Source of the DNA: UBA1858 sp045106935
GTDB lineage: Bacteria; Pseudomonadota; Gammaproteobacteria; UBA4575
Assembly: GCA_045106935.1 (NCBI GenBank)
Contig: JBGCFN010000036.1
Span: 1-64,000, forward strand
DNA length: 64,000 nucleotides
Reading direction: 5' to 3'
The translations under genes were made by a program, and so were the position numbers. The notes beneath the pieces were generated by a model, which was not told the origin of the DNA, searched no databases, and worked only from the letters and a program-made list of their open reading frames with translations. This document shows positions 9,328 to 16,964 of this stretch, piece by piece (positions within the stretch are counted from its first letter, which is position 1; each line of letters opens with the position of its first letter).

Positions 9328-10341
9328 TTATCCGCCGATATAAGACATCTCAACCTTGTGAACTTCAGCGCTATGTTCACCCCTTAATTCAGAATAACGA
9401 TCTGTTCGGCCTTTCCACGTATTTGCAATGACTTCATTAATAAATTCATCAGAAGCACCTTCTCGTAATAAGCGGCGTAAATCCACTCCTTGAGATGCAA
9501 ATAAACAAGTGTAAATACTGCCTTCAGCAGATAATCGTAACCGATTACAGTCTCCACAAAACGCCTGTGTAACTGAAGTAATTATCCCAATTTCGCCACC
9601 TCCATCTTGATAGCGCCAACGCTTTGCAACCTCGCCCTTATAGTGTGGGTCAACAGGTTCTATGGGAAATTTCTTCTGAATGCTATCAATGATTTCTTGC
9701 CCTGAAACAACTTGATCCATATTCCAGCCATTAGTATTTCCCACATCCATGAATTCAATAAAGCGCAATATATTTCCAGTGCCTTTGAAGTATTCGGCCA
9801 TTGATAAAATATCATGCTCGTTGACACCTTTTTGCACGACCATGTTTACTTTGACACTATCAAAGCCTGCCGCACGTGCATTATCAATCCCGTCTAATAC
9901 TTTTTGCACAGACACATTCATATCATTCATGCGCACAAAAGTATCTTGATCGATAGCATCAAGACTAACCGTAATTCGATCGAGTCCTGCTTCTTTGAGT
10001 TGTTTTGCTCTTCTCAACGTTAACAATGAAGCATTTGTTGTCAACGCGATATCTTCAACACCTGAAATACTACTCAACTCCGTGACTAAAACATCAAGGT
10101 TTTTGCGTAACATTGGCTCGCCACCGGTTAGACGTAGCTTACGCACGCCTTGTTGAACAAATAATTCTGCTAGACGTGTGATTTCTTCAAATGACAGCAA
10201 ATCATCACGCACTAAGAATTGATAGTCTGAGTTAAAGACTTTTTTAGGCATGCAATAAGTACAGCGGAAATTACAACGGTCCGTCACCGAAATTCGTAAA
10301 TCTCGCATATTGCGATTAAATTGGTCGTTCAATTCAGTCAT
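9328..10341 (-). CDS. moaA: GTP 3',8-cyclase MoaA (radical SAM)
   Basis: 337 residues; catalyses the first step of molybdenum cofactor synthesis, GTP to 3',8-cyclo-GTP, together with MoaC. The radical SAM CX3CX2C motif is CNFRCTYC (residues about 23-30), the second cluster cysteines are in FCGDCNRLRL and YTCLF, and the protein ends in the conserved GG dipeptide (SYIGG). It is the upstream gene of a moaA-haemoglobin unit. No moaC is in the window. Confidence 0.96.
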   Translation of the reverse strand: MTELNDQFNRNMRDLRISVTDRCNFRCTYCMPKKVFNSDYQFLVRDDLLSFEEITRLAELFVQQGVRKLRLTGGEPMLRKNLDVLVTELSSISGVEDIALTTNASLLTLRRAKQLKEAGLDRITVSLDAIDQDTFVRMNDMNVSVQKVLDGIDNARAAGFDSVKVNMVVQKGVNEHDILSMAEYFKGTGNILRFIEFMDVGNTNGWNMDQVVSGQEIIDSIQKKFPIEPVDPHYKGEVAKRWRYQDGGGEIGIITSVTQAFCGDCNRLRLSAEGSIYTCLFASQGVDLRRLLREGASDEFINEVIANTWKGRTDRYSELRGEHSAEVHKVEMSYIGG

Positions 10342-10387
10342 GTGTACTATTCATTACAAATAAATTTGCAGGATTTTACTTTAGCCT

Positions 10388-11896
10388 ATGCAATTCGCCG
10401 TTCAACGCATTGGATTCTTCGCCGGACCTCTGGTCGCGTTATGCCTATACTTTGCCTTACCTGACCAATATGTCGATACCCATAAAGCGTTAATTCCACT
10501 CACATTCTCCGCAAAAACAACACTTTGCATGACAGTGTGGATGGCGATCTGGTGGCTGTCGGAGGCGATTGACATCAGTGCAACCGCACTGCTTCCTATC
10601 GCCATGTTTCCCTTACTTGGCATCGCTGATATTAAAGCAACAACCGCCCCCTATGCCTCACATCTAATTTTCTTATTCATGGGTGGTTTTCTGATCGCTC
10701 TCGCCATGCAGCGATGGAAATTAGATCATAGATTAGCCAATACTGTCTTAGCAATGGTGGGAAAAAATCCATTTAAGATTATCGCAGGATTCATGGCTTC
10801 AACAGCTGTGCTTAGCGCCTTTATTTCAAACACTGCCACGACCGCTGTGATGTTACCGATTGGCTTAAGCATCATCGCACTATATACAAGCCAAGAAAAA
10901 GACAGCTTTGCTAACATCAATCACCACAATTTTGCTCGCTGCATGATGCTTGGCATTGCCTATTCCGCATCCGTCGGTGGCACAATGACCTTGATTGGCA
11001 CCGCGCCTAATCTTTTCTTAGCTAGTTTTCTTGAAGACGGTATTAGTAACGAATACCAGCTCGAGATTAGTTTTGTTAAATGGTTGTCATTTTCTGCACC
11101 ACTAGCCTTAATTTTCTTACCCATTATTTGGTTAGTGCTGACTAAATTCGTTTTTCCATTCAAAGCTGACGCACTTAATCAACAGTCAGAAAATCTTTCT
11201 GGCCAACAAAGCAAAATGGATCGTGGACAAAAAATAACGATCACTGTGTTTATCGCCACTGTCATCATTTGGATAACTCGACCATTACTTCAAGACTTAA
11301 CAATCACATTAAACCAACAAACCTTCCAGCCCTTGCACCAACTCAGCGATCCTGGCATTGCAATGCTAGCGGCTATGTTACTGTTTATTATTCCAGTCAA
11401 CTTCAAGCAAAAGATTTTTGTTTTAGATTGGCCAACCGCTAAAAAACTTCCTTGGGGAATATTTATTTTATTTGGCGGTGGATTAACGCTAGCAAAAGCA
11501 ATAAAAACAAACGGCGTAGCAGAATATATTGCCTCACAAGCACTTTTTCTTCAGAACGTTCCAGAAATACTATTTGTTTTGATCATCTGTGCCAGCGTCA
11601 TCTTTCTAACTGAATTAACTTCAAACACAGCCACTACAGCCACTTTAGTGCCAATATTAGCGGGTATAGCGATTGGCGCAGGTATGCACCCATACTTATT
11701 GATATTCCCAGCAACAATAGCCGCTAGCTTCGCATTTATGATGCCTATAGCAACGCCACCAAACGCAATTATCTTTGGCTCAGGTCACATTACTATTCCA
11801 GAAATGTGTAAAGCTGGGTTATGGTTAAATATAATCGGCATACTATTAATAACTGCCTTTACTTATCTAGTGTTCAAACCGGTGATTGGCTTTTAA
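10388..11896 (+). CDS. DASS (SLC13) family anion/sodium symporter
   Basis: 502-residue polytopic inner-membrane protein with the two internal repeats of the divalent-anion:Na+ symporters, each carrying the SNT substrate/sodium motif (FISNTATTAVMLP at about residue 145 and TSNTATTATLVP at about 413). Substrates of relatives are C4-dicarboxylates, citrate, sulfate or phosphate; a dicarboxylate is most likely from overall similarity, but a proximal sulfate or molybdate role cannot be excluded. The gene starts 46 bases from moaA, on the opposite strand. Confidence 0.9.
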   Translation: MQFAVQRIGFFAGPLVALCLYFALPDQYVDTHKALIPLTFSAKTTLCMTVWMAIWWLSEAIDISATALLPIAMFPLLGIADIKATTAPYASHLIFLFMGGFLIALAMQRWKLDHRLANTVLAMVGKNPFKIIAGFMASTAVLSAFISNTATTAVMLPIGLSIIALYTSQEKDSFANINHHNFARCMMLGIAYSASVGGTMTLIGTAPNLFLASFLEDGISNEYQLEISFVKWLSFSAPLALIFLPIIWLVLTKFVFPFKADALNQQSENLSGQQSKMDRGQKITITVFIATVIIWITRPLLQDLTITLNQQTFQPLHQLSDPGIAMLAAMLLFIIPVNFKQKIFVLDWPTAKKLPWGIFILFGGGLTLAKAIKTNGVAEYIASQALFLQNVPEILFVLIICASVIFLTELTSNTATTATLVPILAGIAIGAGMHPYLLIFPATIAASFAFMMPIATPPNAIIFGSGHITIPEMCKAGLWLNIIGILLITAFTYLVFKPVIGF

Positions 11897-11923
11897 TTCA
11901 AATCAATTACCCAACACTTTTAA

Positions 11924-12208
11924 TTATTCATCCCATCCGTAATCGTGAAACAGCTCCTCACTCTTCTTGATATTCCTGAGTGCAACCACTGTAAAATCAT
12001 CATAATAAACAACGTTAGGTTGACTAGAGTGATTAATAAAACGTAAATCACATTTTACGTCGAAAGGTTTATCCTTGACCCATAGAGTATAAAGATTCGT
12101 TTCTTTAGATTTTTTGACTTTGCATTTACCAATAACAGTATCTTTACGAATTTTTTTAGCACTAAACAATCCTTTCCCGTGGATCTCACTCTTCTTAACT
12201 TTTATCAT
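11924..12208 (-). CDS. Short SET-domain protein
   Basis: 94-residue stand-alone SET domain: HGKGLFSAKKIRKDTVIG at the N-terminus, the pseudoknot signature RFINHSSQPNV, and ELFHDYGW at the end. Eukaryotic SET domains methylate lysines using SAM; bacterial mini-SET proteins are poorly characterised. The NHS motif and the tyrosine of HDYGW are present, so catalysis is possible. A GGAA site precedes the ATG. It converges with the DASS gene. Substrate unknown. Confidence 0.85.
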   Translation of the reverse strand: MIKVKKSEIHGKGLFSAKKIRKDTVIGKCKVKKSKETNLYTLWVKDKPFDVKCDLRFINHSSQPNVVYYDDFTVVALRNIKKSEELFHDYGWDE

Positions 12209-12331
12209 GAATAATTCCGTTTATTTCTTTCCGTTTTAATTCTGCAAATCTAAATTATCTGTCTAAACACAGACCCAAGCATACTAATATATTACATGAC
12301 AAATTACGCAGTTCACAGTCACAACAAATTT

Positions 12332-13201
12332 TCAGAAATATAAAGTCAGCCAATAGCCACCCCAGACAACTAACCCTACACCAGAAATAAATCGAATATA
12401 GCCAGCTGAGACTGGTGATATTTTTTCCGCTAATACAAAAAAGGCAATTATTATCATCCACATAACGTTCATCACACCCACCGAAAACATCACGGCCATT
12501 AACGCCCAACAACATCCAATGCAGTATGCTCCATGATGTATACCCATACGGACAGCACCCCATTTCCCCTCATGCCAACTAGTCATTAAAAATTGCAATG
12601 GGCTTCTACATTGTTGCAAACAGGCATTCTTCCAGGGTGTCCATTGATAAATACCAGCAAAGATTAATATTGTTCCACTAAGCAAATAACTACGACTATC
12701 CATCATCGGATTTAATAAACCCGTAACGTGTAACGGATATTGAATAATTGAAATAACCACACTAAATAATATCCATGCGATTAGATAACCAATTAAAAAT
12801 ATAATTGTGGGTGTATATGCTTGGCCTTTAGCTTTTTTACTCTGGGTCACTGTCATATACATTGACACCATAGGCAACACAGATGGCGTCATCATGGCAA
12901 TCATCATGACTGACCACATGACAAACAGCATCCAAAAATCATGTAATTGCCATGGTCGCGTACCCGAACGTGGTGGCATCCACATTTCCACCGTATCCAT
13001 ATGCTGCATCGCCCACCCCATGTAAGCCATATAACCCCAAGCAACAAAACATAGCGTCACCATCGCCATGTAGACAATTAAATGGTCACGGCTAAAATAA
13101 TTTAATCTAATGGATTTTGCTCTCATAAATAATAACGGGCTAAAGGCTAGCTCCGATAGTAATAATAACAATAACAACCACTTAGCTAATTTGATATTCA
13201 C
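12332..13201 (-). CDS. DUF2182 integral membrane protein
   Basis: 289-residue polytopic membrane protein of the DUF2182 family (FWMLFVMWSVMMIAMMTPS, HHGAYCIGCCWALM, both hallmark stretches rich in Met, Cys and His). The family is regarded as metal-binding, possibly copper. Start is GTG at 13201, giving an N-terminal hydrophobic helix. It is divergent from the DUF1326 gene with 56 bases between starts; this pairing is common, so they probably act together. A second reading frame inside its 3' part (12255-12563) is a shadow. Confidence 0.88.
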   Translation of the reverse strand: MNIKLAKWLLLLLLLSELAFSPLLFMRAKSIRLNYFSRDHLIVYMAMVTLCFVAWGYMAYMGWAMQHMDTVEMWMPPRSGTRPWQLHDFWMLFVMWSVMMIAMMTPSVLPMVSMYMTVTQSKKAKGQAYTPTIIFLIGYLIAWILFSVVISIIQYPLHVTGLLNPMMDSRSYLLSGTILIFAGIYQWTPWKNACLQQCRSPLQFLMTSWHEGKWGAVRMGIHHGAYCIGCCWALMAVMFSVGVMNVMWMIIIAFFVLAEKISPVSAGYIRFISGVGLVVWGGYWLTLYF

Positions 13202-13257
13202 TAACGACTAAGTATACTAATCAACTACATTATAATATTTACCCAGAGGATGCATGC

Positions 13258-13860
13258 ATGGCTAACAACTGGAGTCTCGAAGGAAATTATTTTGAATCCT
13301 GTACTTGTGATTTAGTATGCCCATGTATTTTCCTCATGCCACCAACTAAAGGCTACTGCAATGCGCTCGTAGGCTGGAAGATAGAAAAAGGCAATTTAGG
13401 CGAAGTTAAGCTAGATGGAGTCAAAGTCGCCATCTACCTAGAAGCACCAGGCATGCTTACCGATGGTGGATGGAAAATTAATTTATATATCGATGATGCT
13501 GCCACAGACATGCAAGTGATGGCCATCAGTGAATTATGGAGTGGTAAACATGGCGGGCATCTAGCAGTTATTGCTGGATTAGTCAGTGAAATAAAAACGG
13601 TAGAACAAGCCCCTATTCAATTCACTATCAAAGGGAAGAAGCGCCATTTAAAAATTGGCAAAGTTGGCGAAAATGAAATGTACACCATTGAAGGTGAAGA
13701 TGGCGGCGATGTCGTAGTGAGCAACCATCCTCTCGCTATAGCGCCCGGCAATCCAATCACCGTCGCCAAATCGAAGAAAACTTGGTATCGCAGCAATGGC
13801 ATTGATCATACACACTCAAATACCGTCGGCTTAGCTGCTGCATTTCAATACAGCGCTTAA
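13258..13860 (+). CDS. DUF1326 domain-containing protein
   Basis: 200-residue soluble protein with the DUF1326 N-terminal signature YFESCTCDLVCPCIFL, a dense cysteine cluster (CTC, CPC) likely to bind a metal ion. The remainder is a beta-rich domain with several glycines. Start ATG 13258 follows AGAGGATG. Divergent from and likely co-regulated with the DUF2182 membrane protein. Biochemical role not established; metal handling is the inference. Confidence 0.88.
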   Translation: MANNWSLEGNYFESCTCDLVCPCIFLMPPTKGYCNALVGWKIEKGNLGEVKLDGVKVAIYLEAPGMLTDGGWKINLYIDDAATDMQVMAISELWSGKHGGHLAVIAGLVSEIKTVEQAPIQFTIKGKKRHLKIGKVGENEMYTIEGEDGGDVVVSNHPLAIAPGNPITVAKSKKTWYRSNGIDHTHSNTVGLAAAFQYSA

Positions 13861-13931
13861 AATAACACTGAATACCTCTCTATTGCCCTGCCAATTCTCA
13901 GTTTTGAATTAGCGTTAACGTTGAATTATTG

Positions 13932-14255
13932 ATGAAAAACTTACTACTAGTAATCATCATGTCACTAAATGTAATCAGTACCACGCACGCTGGTTGGTTC
14001 AGCCCTGACAACTACTGGGAATGCTTACTAGACGAAATGCGAGAAGTACAAAGCGATACCATTGCAGAAGAAATAGTGTCTGCCTGCAAAGATAAATTTG
14101 CATTTCATGATCGAGTCTTTGTAGAGAAAAAACGTCCCTGGTTTGGCATCAAAACTGCCAGCGCTTGCGTGATAAAATATGGTAAGCGCGTACAAACAGA
14201 AATTGGCGCTCGATATATCCAATCTGCTTGCTATAAATTATACCCCAATCATTAA
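13932..14255 (+). CDS. Small secreted protein of unknown function
   Basis: 107 residues from ATG 13932. Residues 1-21 form a Sec signal peptide ending THAGW (cleavage probably after THA). The mature part is charged with four cysteines (WECLLDEM, VSACKDK, SACVIKY, SACYKLY), suggesting two disulfides in the periplasm. I do not recognise the family. It is 11 bases upstream of the CAP-domain lipoprotein gene and probably in one transcript with it. Confidence 0.7.
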   Translation: MKNLLLVIIMSLNVISTTHAGWFSPDNYWECLLDEMREVQSDTIAEEIVSACKDKFAFHDRVFVEKKRPWFGIKTASACVIKYGKRVQTEIGARYIQSACYKLYPNH

Positions 14256-14266
14256 TAAACCCAGTT

Positions 14267-14842
14267 ATGAATAACAAATTAAGCCTCAATTTATCGCTTA
14301 TCATATTTACTTCACTATTCTTATGTGGATGTGGTGTTTCTGATTACATTAATACTAAAAAGATTGCCAATGCACCTGTTTACAAAGCAGCACCAAAAAC
14401 TAGTGAATGTGAATTTAGTGAATTAAGGATTCGTCGCGTCGTCAACTATATAAATTCACTTCGCGCTCAAGCTCGCAGCTGCGGCAATAAATCTTATTCG
14501 GCGACAGGAAATATCAAATGGAACAATAAATTATCGGTCGCCGCACTTTCTCATTCAAACGATATGGCACAAAATAATTTCTTCGGTCACAAAGGCTCAT
14601 CTGGCTTAAATGCTAATGACCGTGTGTCTAATGAGGGTTATAACTGGAAAACGGTGGCAGAAAATATTGCCGGCGGCACAGATACGCCAGAACAAACAAT
14701 TGACCAATGGGTTATCAGCCCCGGTCATTGTCACAACCTTATGAATAATGCTCATACTGACATAGGATTAGCATGTACGAGAAATAATATAGCGGATTAC
14801 CGCATTTATTGGACACTCGTCCTTGCCTCGCCACAAGAGTAA
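14267..14842 (+). CDS. CAP-superfamily (SCP/PR1-like) lipoprotein
   Basis: 191 residues. An N-terminal hydrophobic stretch ends in FLCGCG, a plausible lipobox with Cys22. The CAP domain follows: VVNYINSLRAQARSCG, LSVAALSHSNDMAQNNFFGH, AENIAGG, and W(V)ISPGHCHNLMNNAHTDIGLAC, which supply the cavity His and Glu residues of the family. Bacterial CAP proteins are secreted or surface-anchored; some are nucleases or lipid binders. Function here is open. Confidence 0.88.
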   Translation: MNNKLSLNLSLIIFTSLFLCGCGVSDYINTKKIANAPVYKAAPKTSECEFSELRIRRVVNYINSLRAQARSCGNKSYSATGNIKWNNKLSVAALSHSNDMAQNNFFGHKGSSGLNANDRVSNEGYNWKTVAENIAGGTDTPEQTIDQWVISPGHCHNLMNNAHTDIGLACTRNNIADYRIYWTLVLASPQE

Positions 14843-14901
14843 CAACCCACGAATGTGTTTATCTCAATAATGCACAATAAACATTCACTATAATTTTCAA
14901 A

Positions 14902-14920
14902 TGCGCTAGTTTGGCGCGCA
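14902..14920. promoter_or_regulatory. Possible upstream activator site (imperfect dyad)
   Basis: TGCGC-N9-GCGCA is an inverted repeat centred 67 bases upstream of the sigma-54 -24 GG. Enhancer-binding proteins use dyads upstream of such promoters, somewhat farther on average. Arms are only five bases, so this is tentative. Confidence 0.25.
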
Positions 14921-14976
14921 GATTATTTCAAACCTCTAAAACACCCCTCTCTATCGCCTTTTTTACATAAAAAAAG

Positions 14977-14994
14977 TTGGCACAACGGTTGCAA
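14977..14994 (+). promoter_or_regulatory. Sigma-54 (RpoN) promoter
   Basis: TTGGCACAACGGTTGCAA matches the RpoN consensus YTGGCACGRNNNTTGCW at all but one position: -24 GG at 14979-14980, -12 GC at 14991-14992, exactly ten bases between. Transcription would start near 15004 and give a leader of about 43 bases before the 33-residue ORF at 15047. The location in intergenic DNA, on the right strand and right before a strong ribosome site, argues against chance. Confidence 0.8.
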
Positions 14995-15046
14995 TTAGAA
15001 AATCATAAAATTGAATTTTTAATTTCTTAAACTAGAGGAGAACATT

Positions 15047-15148
15047 ATGTTCAAACGATTTTATGAAAATTTCTGGACCATCATCGACCCCACTTTATAT
15101 ACCGTCGGAACATGCAGCACATTCGGGTTGTGGTTAGCCGTTTTTTAA
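15047..15148 (+). CDS. Tiny membrane protein, 33 residues, sigma-54 controlled
   Basis: ATG 15047 follows a strong GAGGAG site at ideal spacing. The product has an amphipathic, aromatic N-terminus with FWTIIDPTLYT and a hydrophobic single transmembrane segment ending in a C-terminal phenylalanine. It sits between a near-perfect sigma-54 promoter and a strong intrinsic terminator, so it appears to be a monocistronic unit. A 32-residue paralogue is encoded 148 bases downstream. I do not know the family. The W-x-I-I/F-DP start resembles light-harvesting alpha polypeptides, but the bacteriochlorophyll histidine is absent. Confidence 0.75.
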   Translation: MFKRFYENFWTIIDPTLYTVGTCSTFGLWLAVF

Positions 15149-15155
15149 ACAATGA

Positions 15156-15192
15156 AAAAATCACTCCCAATTGACCGTTGGGGGTGATTTTT
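15156..15192 (+). terminator. Intrinsic terminator after the tiny membrane protein gene
   Basis: A 15-base-pair stem (arms 15156-15170 and 15178-15192, one G-U pair) with a 7-base loop and an A-rich/T-rich base. It begins eight bases after the stop codon. Confidence 0.9.
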
Positions 15193-15296
15193 CTACCGCT
15201 CACCAATAATTATTTAATTCTGTGAACTATTAGTAAGAAGCACCCTCAAAGCTTAAACAATGAATTACATTATCTAAATAAAATCAGGAAATATTA

Positions 15297-15395
15297 ATGA
15301 AAGATCTTTACGATGAATATTGGGAGTTAATCGATCCAACTACATACGCGCTTTATGCCACTGTTATTTTTTATCTGTGGACAACAATTTTATAG
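15297..15395 (+). CDS. Tiny membrane protein, 32 residues, paralogue of the preceding one
   Basis: ATG 15297 is preceded by AGGAAA at good spacing. The product shares the layout of the 15047 product: short N-terminus with LYDEYWELIDPTTYAL, then one hydrophobic helix ending at the C-terminus. Aligned identities include W, I, DPT and Y. No clear own promoter was found, and a strong terminator separates it from the first gene, so it may depend on read-through or an unrecognised promoter. Family unknown. Confidence 0.6.
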   Translation: MKDLYDEYWELIDPTTYALYATVIFYLWTTIL

Positions 15396-15419
15396 TTTAA
15401 AGCTTCGTATAATTTAAAG

Positions 15420-16280
15420 TTATTCTCCGAATTTTTCTGACAATCGGTATTTTTCTTCTACACCGATCAAGTCGTTAAATTCGGCAAACTGCATCAACTC
15501 ATTTTCTTTACCAATGGTTGTTCCATCATCACTAAGCTTTTGGTAAAAGTCTCGCATACTGGCTGCCGCTGCATACAACCCTGTCAACGGATATAAAATT
15601 AGCTGAAAGCCCATCTCGGCCAATTCCTCTTTAGGCAAAACAGGGGTTTTACCTCCCTCAATCATATTCGCCACCATCGGCTTAGGCACACGCTTGCCAA
15701 TTTCTTTTAATTGTTCCAGAGACCCGGGAGCTTCAACAAAACTGGCATCCGCGCCTAATTCACGCGCACCTTCAACTCTAGCAATGGCTTCATCCAAGCC
15801 TAAAACAGCTTCTGCATCAGTCCGTGCAACAATAAAAAAATCTGCATCACCACGTGCTTCTACTGCTGCTGCAATTTTTTGCAAATACTGTTCGCGTTCA
15901 ATCACTTTTTTGTTACGCATGTGACCACATTTTTTAGGCCACACCTGATCTTCTAAAAAACACCCCGCCGCCCCAGCAGCAATCAAATCTTTGACTGTGC
16001 GATAAACATTTAAAGGGTTTCCATAACCAGTATCAGCATCAACAATGACAGGAATATTCACACTGCCACAGATCTGTCGAGCACGTTCAACGACTTCAGT
16101 TTGAGTCAATAAGCCAAAATCAGGTTCACCAATCGTTGATGCGGCTAAAGAATAACCAGAGACAAAGGCCATCGGAAATCCTACTTTTTCAGCAATCTTT
16201 GCGGAGAGTGTGTCGTATATGCCTGGAAATGCGAGTGATCCCACTTCATCTAGTACTGCCTGCACACGTGTCGTCGCCAT
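15420..16280 (-). CDS. Isocitrate lyase / PEP mutase family enzyme
   Basis: 286-residue TIM-barrel enzyme of the ICL/PEPM superfamily. Visible motifs: SGYSLAASTIGEPDFG, metal-binding VDADTGYG, the catalytic loop PKKCGHM, and ARTDAEAV. Members include methylisocitrate lyase PrpB, oxaloacetate decarboxylase and carboxyphosphonoenolpyruvate mutase. The SGYSLAAS start and lack of prpC/prpD neighbours favour an oxaloacetate decarboxylase-like or uncharacterised activity over PrpB. It is a single gene with its own ATG at 16280. Confidence 0.85.
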   Translation of the reverse strand: MATTRVQAVLDEVGSLAFPGIYDTLSAKIAEKVGFPMAFVSGYSLAASTIGEPDFGLLTQTEVVERARQICGSVNIPVIVDADTGYGNPLNVYRTVKDLIAAGAAGCFLEDQVWPKKCGHMRNKKVIEREQYLQKIAAAVEARGDADFFIVARTDAEAVLGLDEAIARVEGARELGADASFVEAPGSLEQLKEIGKRVPKPMVANMIEGGKTPVLPKEELAEMGFQLILYPLTGLYAAAASMRDFYQKLSDDGTTIGKENELMQFAEFNDLIGVEEKYRLSEKFGE

Positions 16281-16406
16281 AATCGCTCCAAAATCTGTTA
16301 TTGTTTATGCTCAAAGTATAACCCAATCACAAATAAAACAGTTGTTGTAATACTCACCACAAAATCATGGTCTAGTCTTTAGTTAATCACCACGACATTA
16401 ATTATT

Positions 16407-16952
16407 ATGAAAAAAATCACTGTTATTTTATTTACCCTATTACTGATAGGACTCCAATCTTGTTCAGATCAAGAAAACACCTCCACATCAAACGAGAATA
16501 AATCAGGATCCGCGATCGCTGCCAGTGCACCGACGAGTAAAATACTAGAACCCCAGGGCCCCCTCAAAAGTATTCTATTAGATGAATTACAAGAAGGTCG
16601 TTGGGAACTTGTCATGTTTTGGGCGACTTATTGCCCTATCTGTAAAAAAGATTTTGAGAAATTAGCTGAGTTTATTGAAGATAATCCATCTATTAATTTA
16701 ACCGTCATTGGCGTCGTTACCGATGGTATTGAATCAAAACAAAAAGCCCTTAACCAGATCGATACACGCGATTTAAATTACACACATGTACTCACAAATT
16801 TTGATCGCAGCAATGAATTGTACCAAGACATCAGTCAGACACGACTGATAGGTGTGCCTTCTCAACTTTTATATAACCCTAAAAATGAGCTTGCTGGTTT
16901 TAGCCGGAACGCGATAGATATAGATTCTTTAGAAATTACTGTGTACGAATAA
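16407..16952 (+). CDS. TlpA-like thioredoxin-fold lipoprotein
   Basis: 181 residues. Lipoprotein signal peptide ending LQSC (Cys19), then a Ser/Thr/Asn-rich linker to about residue 45, then a thioredoxin fold with FWATYCPICKKDF (CXXC, residues about 75-78) and the cis-proline segment LIGVPSQLLY. Likely a membrane-anchored periplasmic disulfide reductase or oxidase, as in the TlpA/ResA group. Twelve bases before the double-cupin gene. Confidence 0.88.
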   Translation: MKKITVILFTLLLIGLQSCSDQENTSTSNENKSGSAIAASAPTSKILEPQGPLKSILLDELQEGRWELVMFWATYCPICKKDFEKLAEFIEDNPSINLTVIGVVTDGIESKQKALNQIDTRDLNYTHVLTNFDRSNELYQDISQTRLIGVPSQLLYNPKNELAGFSRNAIDIDSLEITVYE

Positions 16953-16964
16953 ATTTACTCAATA

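Noticed and set aside
12255..12563. 102-residue minus-strand frame overlapping the DUF2182 gene
   Set aside because: It is an out-of-frame shadow of the DUF2182 coding region with many cysteines and no ribosome site.
15047..15148. Light-harvesting alpha polypeptide (W-x-x-x-DP start)
   Set aside because: The N-terminal pattern is similar, but the helix ends about where the bacteriochlorophyll histidine should be, there is no beta partner, and no other photosynthesis gene is in the window.
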